From Branchinecta lynchi (taxonomy: Eukaryota > Arthropoda > Branchiopoda > Anostraca > Branchinectidae), in the NCBI GenBank assembly GCA_023053575.1, contig JAKZAP010000001.1, positions 19,300,533 to 19,364,532 on the forward strand: a stretch of DNA of 64,000 bases, given 5' to 3'. Both the position numbers and the translations under genes were made by a program. Shown here piece after piece: positions 54,938-64,000 of this stretch (positions are counted from its first letter, which is position 1; every line of letters starts with the position of its first letter). The notes below the pieces were generated by a model. It made no database searches and was not told the origin of the DNA. It saw only the letters and a program-made list of their open reading frames with translations.

Positions 54938-55010
54938 AAGCACAACTCTTACTAGAGTAGCTTTTTCACGATAAAATGGTCCTGAAGTAGTGATTGATTC
55001 TCGAATTTCT
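54938..55010 (+). mobile_element. Family D fragment, left end only
   Basis: AAGCACAACTCTTACTAGAG, 'tttttcacgataaaatgg' and 'attctcgaattt' match the left ~70 bp of family D. The rest is missing. Confidence 0.6.
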
Positions 55011-55387
55011 TAATAAACTACATGATCGGGATAGCTGTTAGTTTTTGAATCGGGTGGCTGTTTGTTTTCTGAGTTTGCTAGAATGTAGTAAACGACGAAT
55101 TACAGAACGGATTAAAATGACAGAAACTTAAAAGAAAATGTTGAGCTTATTTGCTGCTTTTCACTGAATGTTATATAGATGAGACGCCGCCTAAACTGTC
55201 TTCTGTGTTTCAGTGCGTTTCTGGTGGGCTCTTACTTCAAACTAAACAGAAATCTCTAGCTGCCTTTATTGCCCTTTCGCTCCTTGTTTATTTTCCTTTC
55301 CTATCGTCGCTGTTTAGTTCTGGAAACTGAATCTCGAACAGGCGACACTTTATTCTCGTCGTTAGGCGCAACTGTCAGCCAGGAGAA

Positions 55388-56310
55388 ACAAGACCAAAGG
55401 TTTCGATGGGATCCCAAAAATCTAATATTTGATCCAGAAAATTGGGTCTTGTCTTCGCCAGATCCAGTCTTCGCCAGGCTAATCATCAGAGAGAACCAAG
55501 TTCAGATATACCTCTATAAGCCATATCTATTTTGACGATACTGACCGAAACTTTCTGCGTTACTTCTGCCAAATTTCCGGGTTTGCCCGAATTCCAAGCG
55601 AACTACTAGTCCAGCAAAAAAAAGAAAATTCAGAAATGAATCCAGCGGCCCTGTAAAGAACATATCATCAACTTTAAATAAAACTTTGACTTAAAAAAAA
55701 AATCCGGTCAGAACCGGATTCCGGAGTAATTATATGCCCGGGTAAAAAATTATTGTCATACACAGACTCGGCGTCTCTTATTACCCCCAAATCTGTCATC
55801 TAATCAACTTCAAATAAAACTTTCGCTTTTTAACAAACTTTCTGGTTTTGGCCGGATTCCTGGCGAATTTGTTGTCCGGTGAGAAAATAGTTTTCACCAT
55901 CGTGTTCAGCATGTCTTCTTACCCCTAAATCAAACATTTAATCAACTTCAAATGAAACTTTTACTTTTAACCAACTTTCCGTTTTTTGCTGGATTCCGGA
56001 CGAACTACTTGTCCGACAAGAAAATGATGTTCACCATCGTATTCAGCATGTCTTCTTACCCCATAATCGACTATCACATTAGCTGTTTAAAAATATTTCT
56101 TTTGTCCCTTAATTTGAAACCCCTCCCCCACCCTCAGATATAGGGCTACATAGCCCATCTTTGAAGTTGACCTGTACTTTGACCCAAAGGATCCTCCCAC
56201 GAAGTTTCATCAAAATATCTCAATCTCTTCGAGAATTATCGTGCGGACAGACGGACAACTTTTGCGATGTCATAGGTATCCCTCCACTTACGTTTTGGGA
56301 TCCCAAAAAC
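55388..56310 (+). repeat. Family A element, plus orientation, near full length
   Basis: It runs from AACAAGACCAAAGGTTTCGA at 55388 through GGTCTTGT and three to four internal units (about 55560-56060) to 'ccaaaggatcctcccac', 'gacagacggacaactttt' and TTTTGGGATCCCAAAA at about 56294-56309. Confidence 0.87.
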
Positions 56311-56409
56311 GATTGTTAGTAAAGTTATGCCATGGACATTGCAAATCTGTCGAGACGTCCGTGCTTCTTTCTGCTATCATGATAATTCCAAACAGATTTG
56401 AGTATAAGT

Positions 56410-56708
56410 AAGGTAAGGTATCAGAATCAGCTATACAGGCCTAACTGGCGGTACAGATCTCCGATTCTCTGCCCTCGGCGAGGAGTGCTATGGGCGGTTG
56501 GGGGCTAACCATCTTGGTGCTTTCGGACGCCCTCCTGTCACATTCACCAGATTCCTCCAGGCACCCATATGGGTGTTGGCTTGCCTTCACATAGATACGC
56601 CATAAACCCCCGTCACAAACCTAACAGTATAGGCACACTGGGACTTGAACAAGCAACCCGTCGCTTACCAGTTCGGCGCGCTAACCATTCGGCCACGGTC
56701 ACATAACG
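56410..56708 (-). mobile_element. Complete tRNA-headed SINE with target duplication
   Basis: On the minus strand the 5' head has an A box TGGCCGAATGG (56695-56685) and a B box GTTCAAGTCCC (56650-56640) at tRNA spacing. A ~220 bp body follows and the 3' tail is 'accttaccttactt'. It is flanked by a 15 bp direct repeat, GATTTGAGTAT(A/G)AGT, at 56395-56409 and 56709-56723 (one mismatch). Pol III promoter, body, short tandem tail and duplication all fit a SINE mobilised by LINE machinery. Confidence 0.85.
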
Positions 56709-56723
56709 GATTTGAGTATGAGT

Positions 56724-57569
56724 CCCATAGGTATCGCCGGAGCTAGTTCTTTAAGTGAGGTTCATATACTAGATAGAAATTTTACCTCATTATTTCGGGG
56801 TAGAGTGGAGCTCTTAGACAAAAGGGAAGGAGTTTGTCAAAATAAATAGAAGTTTGATATAGGGGCAGTAGCTACGACATTAGAAACGAAATTAGTTCTG
56901 CGCTTCTTTTTTCTGGTGGATGTTTCGGCCAGGGTCCAGAGAAACCCGTAAACTGAGTATGAAACCAAAACCCAAAACAGTTTTATTTGGAGTGTAAAGG
57001 TGCTTTCACACAAGCCCGAAAGTCGTACATTAAGTGAGCTACGTTAAGGTGCCTTCAGACCGAAACGGTAATCTGTTACGTTACGTTGACTGTTGCACAA
57101 CTCCAGCGGACCCCTTCAGACTGACTAAAGAATAAGATTGGATAATTTATTTTATTCTGTAAATTTTTCAACCTTTTTTCCGAAGAATAAAATGGTCGTA
57201 TTTCAGCTACTAAATGCTATCTACCTTTTTTGTAAGTAATTGAGAGCAATCCTGGGAAACTTGAAAGAAATTTAGGAAATGAAACTTAAAAATTTATGTC
57301 ATTAGGATGCAGTTGCCTGAAGCGCTGCCATTAGGACAAAATATGCTCTATTTCAAAAATCTGCAGAGATGTAGACTATTTTTCAATTGCTTTGACAATT
57401 TCTGCTGTTTCGAGCTAATGTGACAAGGATCTATTTTTTCCATTAAGGTCTCTTATGGAGAAATCGGCAATCAAACGAGGTAAATCCTTTTTACTAAATT
57501 TCCCCCTCATCTTGTTACATTGCCTTACATTACATTTCGTAAATTTAACGAATTTCAGCATTTGATTTT
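56724..57569. other. Intron stretch, nothing recognised
   Basis: No repeat family or exon is recognised. Confidence 0.35.
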
Positions 57570-60411
57570 TATGGCACTTGAGCTTACTCAAGTGCCATAT
57601 AGCGATTGTAATTTCTGTCCGTCAGTCGGTCTGTCGGTCCCGGTTTTGCTAGTTCGGGCACTTCCAGATAAGCTAGGACGATGAAACTTGGCAAGCATAT
57701 CAGGAATTGAACCAGATTAAATTAGAAATTGTCGCTTCCTCGATCCGACCATCTGGAGGGGAGTGGAGGGAGGGGGAATCCGGAAAAAATAGGAAAAATG
57801 AGATATTTTTAGCTTACGAACGGGTGATCGGATCTTAATGAAACTTAATACATGGAAGGACTTCGTGTCTCAGACCCTCCATTTTAAATCCAGGCCGGAT
57901 CCGGTGACACTGGGGGGAGTTAGAGGGGGAAACCGGAAATCTTGGAAAACACTTAGAGTGGAGGGATCCGAATGAAACTTGGTGGAAAGTACAAGCAAAA
58001 GTCCTAGATACGTGACTGATATAACCGGAACGGATCTGCTCACTTTGGGGGAGTTGGCGGGGGGGGAGAAGTCCGAATTTGTAGTGATCCCGCGAGTTCC
58101 GTGCTTCCTGATGTGCTGGGACGATGGAAATTGACAGGCATGTCTGGGACCCGACCAGCTTAAATAGGAAATCATCAATTCCCCGATTCGACCATCTGGG
58201 GGGGGGGGGAGTGGAGGGAGGGTGAAGCCAAAATTTGAGGTATTTTTAGCTTGCGAACGGGTGATCGGATCTTGATGAAAATTGATATTTAGGATGACCT
58301 CGTGTCTCAGACACCTCACTTTAAATCCGGGCCGGATCCGATGATACTGGGGGGAGGGGGGAGTTGGAGGAGGGAACCGGAAATTTTGAGAAACGCTTAA
58401 AGTGGAGGGATCGGGATGAAACTTGGTGGGAAAAACTAGCACAGGTCCTAGAAACGTCATTTACATAACCGGACCGGATCAGGGCACTGTGGGGGAGTTG
58501 GGGTGGGGAACCGGAAATTTTGAGAAACGCTTAAAGTGGAGGGATCGGGATGAAACTTGGTGGGAAAAACAAGCACAGGTCCTAGACACGTCATTGACAT
58601 AACCGGACCGGATCAGGGCACTGTGGGGGAGTTGGGGTGGGGGTCCGGATTTCTAGCGATCCCGCGAGTTCGGCATACTTCCTGGTGTCCTAGGGCGATG
58701 AAACTTGGCAGGTATGTCAGGGATCCGAACAGATTGACTTGAGAACAGCCGTTTCCCCGACCCGACCATCGTGGGGGGAGTGGGTGGATGGGGAGTCCGG
58801 AATCTAGTGGCGTGCATAACTTTTGAACGGGTGATCGGATTTTGATGAAAATTGATATTTAGGATGACCTTGTGTCTCAGACACCTCACTTTAAATCCGG
58901 GCCGGATCCGATGACACTGGGGGGAGTTGGAGGAGGGAACCGGAAGTTTTGATAAACGCTTAAAGTGGAGGGATTGGGATGAAACTTGGTGGGAAAAACA
59001 AGCACAGGTCCTCGACATGTCATTAACATAACCAGACCGGATCAGGGCACTGTGGGGGAGTTGGGGTGGGGGTCCGGATTTCTAGCGATCCTGCGAGTTC
59101 GGCATACTTCCTGATGTCCTAAGGCGATGAAACTTGGCAGGTATGTCAGGGATCCGAACAGATTGACTTGAGAAAAGCCGTTTCCCCGACCCGACCATCG
59201 TGGGGGGAGTGGGTGGATGGGGAGTCCGGAATCTAGTGGCGTGCATAACTTTTGAACGGGTGATCGGATTTGAATGAAACTTGTCTGGTGAGCTATCGCC
59301 TCGGACATTCAGTGTCACGTCCGGGTCGGGTCCGATACCTGTGGGGATGGGGGGGGGGGGGGTGTGGAAAACTCAAGAAACTCTAAAAGCAGAGCGATTG
59401 GGACGAAACTTAATGGATGGAACAAGCATTAGGCCTAGATGAAATTGACGGAGCCAGATGGTTTCGGGGCTCTGTGGGGGGAGTTGGAGGGGGTTTCCTG
59501 GAATTCCGGTAGTCGTGAGTTAGAATAGTTCCAGATGTAAAACGACAACGAAACTTTGCAGGCATATTAGCGACCCGAATTATCTTGACTTAAAAACCTG
59601 ACACAACATACCCCCGGAAACTTCCGTTCCTAGATCCGAGCATTTTTGGGGGAGCAAGAGAAGAGAAATATGGACTTCTATAAATTGCGAACGAGTGGTC
59701 GGATTCGAGGGAAACTTCATGGGTGATACGAATCGATGGCCTCGACATGTAAAACATGCGTTCGAACCATATGCGACCACGATTAGGGGAATTGTGGGTG
59801 GGGGGACTTTTGACATGCACAAAAACCAAAGGGATGGACCGAATGAGATGCAATTCGACAGTGCCGAGTTTATGCGGCCTAGATTTGTTATTTGGCGTCT
59901 GGGCCGGATTCGGCCAAGGTAGGGGGGGGTACTGGAAACTTGCAGATAGGCTATGCTCCAATTTCAGTCAAACTTGATGAGGGAATTAAGAGATTGGGCC
60001 CGAACCGGCTCCGACAACGTTGGTGGGAAGGGGGGGGGGTACCGGAACTTTCCAAAAATGCTCAGATTCGAGTGAAACTTGGTAGATGGTATAAACGAAG
60101 ATGCTTTAGGTGGTCGATTTTTTTTTATTCCGAACCAGATTCGGCCACGGTAGGTGGAAATAGAGTGAGTACCGGAAATCGTGTAGCACGTCTAGGGATC
60201 AAACAAATGGATTTATTGGGATGAAAGTTTGAACAGTCATGTGCATTTGCAATCGAGACGATGCCGGAACTGCTCAGAAATTAGTGAAACTAAATATCCT
60301 ATTTCTATTTCCGAACCGCCTTTTTGGATGGCGGGTGTATTTTGTGACGTTTTCATCTACTTTCTTGTACAACCTACTCGTACAAGTGCCATATGAGCTC
60401 GTAGCTCTTGT
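57570..60411 (+). repeat. Family B element, full length, tandem copy 1
   Basis: The 5' end is a perfect hairpin, TATGGCACTTGAG-CTTA-CTCAAGTGCCATA (57570-57599), followed by 'gtccgtcagtcggtctgtcg'. Monomers of about 430-445 bp start near 57660, 58103, 58677 and 59106. Each is made of three ~148 bp blocks anchored on 'atgaaacttgg' and a G-rich stretch. An extra ~130 bp block is tandemly repeated at about 58384-58640. The 3' end has ACAAGTGCCATATGAGC and a GAGCT-cgt-AGCTC stem (about 60381-60410). No transposase is present. It may be a non-autonomous helentron-like element, but the class is unproven. Confidence 0.85.
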
Positions 60412-62850
60412 TATGGTACTTGAGCTTACTCAAGTGCCATATAGCGATTGTAATTTCTGTCCGTCAGTCGGTCTGTCGGTCCCGGTTTTGCTACTTCGGG
60501 CACTTCCAGATAAGCTAGGTCGATGAAACTTGGCAGGCATATCAGGAACTGGACCAGATTAAATTAGAAATTGTCGCTTCCTGATCCGACCATCTGGAGG
60601 GGAGTGGAGGGAGGGGGAATCCGGAAAAAATAGGAAAAATGAGATATTTTTAGCTTACGAACGGGTGATCGGATCTTAATGAAACTTGATATCTGGAAGG
60701 ACTTTGTGTCTCAGACCCTCCATTTTAAATCCAGACCGGATCCGGTGACACTGGGGGGAGTTGGAGGGGGAAACCGGAAATCTTGGAAAACACTTAGAGT
60801 GCAGGGATCCGGTGAAACTTGGTGGAAAGGACAAGCAAAAGTCCTAGATACGTGATTGATACAACCGGAACGGATCCGCTCACTTTGGGGGAGCTGGTGG
60901 TGGGGGGGGGGAGAAGTCCGAATTTGTAGTGATCCCGCGAGTTCCGTGCTTCCTGATGTGCTGGGACGATGGAAATTGACAGGCATGTCTGGGACCCGAC
61001 CAGATTAAATAGGAAATCGTCAGTTCCCCGATTCGACCATCTGGGGGGGGGGGGGGGAGTGGAGGGAGGGTGAAGCCAAAATTTGAGGTATTTTTAGCTT
61101 GCGAACGGGTGATCGGATCTTGATAAAAATTGATATTTAGGATGACCTCGTGTCTCAGACATCTCACTTTAAATCCAGGCCGGATCCGATGACACTGGGA
61201 TGACATCCAGACCGGATCCGATGACACTGGAACCGGAAAATTTGAGAAACGCTTAAATTGGAGGGATCGGGATGAAACTTGGTGGGAAAAACAAGCACAG
61301 GTCCTAGACACGCCATTGACATAACCGGACCGGATCAGGGCACTGTGGGGGAATTGGGGTGGGGGTCCGGATTTCTAGCGATCTCGCGAGTTCGGCATAC
61401 TTCCTGATGTCCTAGGGCGATGAAACTTGGCAGGTATATCAGGGATCCGAGCAGATTGACTTGAGAACAGCCATTTTCCCGACCCGACCATCGTGGGGGG
61501 AGTGGGTGGATGGGGAGTCCGGAATCTAGTGGCGTGCATAACTTTCGAACGGGTGATCGGATTTGAATGAAACTTGTCTGGTGAGCTATCGCCTCGGACG
61601 TTCAGTGTCAGGTCCGGGTCGGGTCCGATACCTGTGGGGAGGGGGGGGGGGTTGGTGGAAAACTCAAGAAACTCTAAAAACAGAGGGATTGGGAAGAAGC
61701 AGCTTAATTTTGTATCGTATTGTTGTGTAATTCTCTTTTCTTTTTCTTTTTCTTTTGTTTCTTTACCAACTCCTCCGACCATTTACATTGTATTTGTATT
61801 GAGGGTTTAAATAAAATTATTATTAATGGATGGATCATGCATTAGGCCTAGATGAAATTGACGGAGCCAGATGGTTTCGGGGCTCTGTGGGGGGAGTTGG
61901 AGGGGGTTTCCTGGAATTCCGGTAGTCGTGAGTTAGAATAGTTCCAGATGTAAAACGACAACGAAACTTTGCAGGCACATTAGCGACCCGAATTATCTTG
62001 ACTTAAGAACCTGACACAACATACACCTGGAAACTTCCGTTCCTAGATCCAAGCATTTTTTGGGGAGCAGAGAAGAGAAATATGGAAATTGACTTCTATA
62101 AATTGCGAACGAGTGGTCTGATTCGAGTGAAACTTCATGGGTGATAAGAATCGATGGCCTCGACATGTAAAAAATGCGTTCGAACCATATGCGACCACGA
62201 TTAGGCGAATTGGGGGTGGGGGGACTTTTGACATGCACAAAAACCAAACGGATGGACCGAATGAGATGCAAATTCGACAGTGCCGAGTTTATGCGGCCTA
62301 GATTTGTTATTTGGCATCCGGGCCGGATTCGGCCAAGGTAGGGGGGTGGGGTACTGGAAACTTGCAGATAGGCTATGCTCCAATTTCAGTAAAACTTGAT
62401 GGACAGGAACAGGGAATTAAGAGATTGGGCCCGAACCGGCTCCGACAACATTGGTGGGAGGGGGGGGGGGGTACCGGAACTTTCCAAAAATGCTCAGATT
62501 CGAGTGAAACTTGATACATGGTATAAACGAAGATGCTTTAGGGGGTCGATTTTTTTTTATTCCGAACCAGATTCGGCCACGGTAGGTGGAGATAGAGTGA
62601 GTACCGGAAATCATGTAGCACGTCTAGGGATCAAACAAATGGATTTATTGGCATGAAAGTTTGAACAGTCATGTGCATTTACTACAGACAATCGACACGA
62701 TGCCGGAACTGCTCAGAAATGAGTGAAACTAAATATCCTGTTCCTATTTCCGAACCGCATTTTTGGATGGCGGGTGTATTTTGTGACGTTCTCATCTACT
62801 TTCTTGTACAGCCTACTCGTACAAGTGCCATATGAGCTCGTAGCTCTTGT
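60412..62850 (+). repeat. Family B element, full length, tandem copy 2
   Basis: It follows copy 1 with no gap: hairpin TATGGTACTTGAG-CTTA-CTCAAGTGCCATA (60412-60441) and the same 3' end (about 62820-62850). It is very similar to copy 1 but lacks roughly one monomer (the region matching about 58500-58930) and has gained a LINE-tail insertion at 61709-61822. Confidence 0.85.
61709..61822 (+). mobile_element. LINE 3'-tail insertion with TTAAT duplication
   Basis: This 114 bp insertion, absent from B copy 1, is pyrimidine-rich and ends 'aaataaaattattatta'. It is flanked by TTAAT at 61704-61708 and 61823-61827; copy 1 has a single TTAAT at the matching point. It is a 5'-truncated LINE end. Confidence 0.75.
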
Positions 62851-63605
62851 TAGGTTACGGAGGACTACGTGCGTCCGTAAGTTTCTCAGTCTCAAGCGAT
62901 GTATGTAAGAGCTTTTTTCAGTCCGAATCCTTTTAACCTTCGGAACCCTATCACGCTTTTCGTTTAAAAAAAAAACGGCAAAATTTACTGATAAATTGCT
63001 TTAGTTGATTTCTTATCCGTCTTGCACAGGTGATCTGTTGTCACATATTAGACGGACTGTTGGGATATGAATATGATGAAAGTTGGTCATGTTGAAGAAT
63101 AAACAATTGAACCAAACCAGAAGCTGTTTTCTTCAAATTAGGCTGCTCGAGAATGTGGAAGTGCGTTTCATTCAAGCAGTAGCGATGACGAAGTATAAGT
63201 AGTAGGCTATCTAGATATGATACCATACTTACCAGTCTAGGGCTGGTTATCACCAGCCTGGGGAATTATTTCTAATGACCCAGTAGTTTCTTTGCACTGC
63301 TTTTTCCATCGGTATCGTTCAAGCAATGGCATTTCGTCTACAAACTTCCAACTACCGGCTGATTCGTTAGGAAGACTGTTGGCCATTACCAAAAATAATG
63401 AAGGACCTAAAAGCGTTGTTGATAAAAAGCTTTGGAACTCTGCTAGAAACAGGGAGAATCGAATTGACATTTTGTTATGAACGACTTGAACTTCGCTGAC
63501 AAAAAACGTTGCGGAGCAATCCCTCGAAACTTTTAAAATAGTATATCACAAGAAAGTTTTGTTAAAGAAAAAGTGATGACACATTCCTTGATCCCCTGAT
63601 CAAAG
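62851..63605. other. Intron stretch, nothing recognised
   Basis: No repeat family or exon is recognised, and no candidate final SMC2 exon. Confidence 0.35.
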
Positions 63606-63785
63606 TCTACACTGTCAGAAGTTTCATAACAGATAATATAAAACACTTCAGATGTAAATTATTGTGATTTTGGAAACGTTATGCATTAAGTGTTATGCAT
63701 AACAACCATCGCCATGCAGGAAGAGGCAAAATAACACCGAAAAAGCATCTGCTGGCTTTTCCGATATCGTGACGACGAGCAAAAA
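63606..63785 (+). mobile_element. Family G half-copy
   Basis: 'ctacactgtcagaagtttc', 'ataacagata', 'gttatgcataacaa', 'aaaagcatctgctggctttt' and 'gatatcgtgacgac' match the left arm of the G foldback element at 43367. The right arm is not present. Confidence 0.65.
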
Positions 63786-64000
63786 AGGAATGCAGAAACG
63801 AATTTTCTTACCCTCAAATTCATTGGAAACAACTACAAAGTACGCCAGTTAGCAGAAGTTTATAACCCCTCACCTTTGAAGATATCCGTGCTCTAACAAC
63901 GATTTCCTATTTACAAGTCCTCCTCTGCGACAGACCTGGAAACTAATTTCTCTTACTCTGAAATGCATCGGAAACATACAATAGGTACACCAATTAGGAA

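Noticed and set aside
57870..58460. 196-codon minus-strand open frame, the longest apart from the LINE frame
   Set aside because: It lies wholly in family B monomers and reads out the repeat as Pro/Ser/Arg-rich sequence. The same frame recurs in shifted pieces at every B copy, as expected from stop-poor C-rich repeats.
61375..61782. 135-codon minus-strand frame
   Set aside because: It spans family B sequence and the inserted LINE tail; no independent support.

Overview
This is a piece of an animal nuclear genome, most likely an aquatic invertebrate, although the species cannot be fixed from the sequence. The evidence is GT-AG spliced exons of a conserved eukaryotic gene separated by very long introns, plus a dense load of metazoan-type mobile elements: L2/CR1/jockey-like LINEs, a tRNA-headed SINE with target-site duplications, MITEs, and Penelope-like hammerhead ribozyme sequence. 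There is no bacterial-style gene packing, rRNA, intact tRNA or CRISPR array.

The only host gene I can support is SMC2, the condensin core ATPase subunit, on the + strand. Four consecutive internal exons are present (9476-9754, 20755-20871, 27840-28055, 49675-49884). They encode 93+39+72+70 = 274 residues without a gap: the distal C-terminal coiled coil, the start of the C-terminal head, the ABC signature and Walker B. Every exon is a multiple of three and every junction is phase 0. Introns are 11.0, 7.0 and 21.6 kb. The upstream exons and the last ~55 codons lie outside the window. Only about 1.3% of the window is host coding sequence.

The introns are built from a limited set of repeat families, which I name by letter. 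Family A is about 0.6-1.2 kb, with an internal ~130 bp array and GGGATCCCAAAA ends; it occurs at 1, 3.9, 12.5, 29.9, 34.3, 41.1-43.3, 52.0 and 55.4 kb. Family B is up to 2.8 kb, with a 13 bp terminal hairpin and ~444 bp monomers that are themselves triplets of ~148 bp blocks rich in long G runs; it occurs at 5.6-7.9, 19.9, 30.1-33.2, 35.2, 36.3-40.7 and 57.6-62.9 kb. Family D has short inverted ends and a ~0.45 kb short form; in its ~1.9 kb form it carries nested element M. Smaller families are E, F, G, H, J, K, L, N and Q. A 121 bp satellite lies at 8.2-9.3 kb.

The most striking structure is a perfect 2 x 129 bp palindrome at 7932-8193, beside that satellite. Each arm carries a full hammerhead ribozyme core, one per strand, of the minimal type associated with Penelope-like elements; a decayed relative lies at 53.8 kb. 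Other informative structures are nested insertions dated by empty sites (F with E and L; L around K; D with M; J split by A), a 531 bp tandem duplication of a tail-to-tail A pair at 41.8-42.8 kb, two tandem B elements at 57.6-62.9 kb of which one carries a later LINE-tail insertion, and an orphan exon-like open frame at 36.1 kb that does not belong to SMC2.
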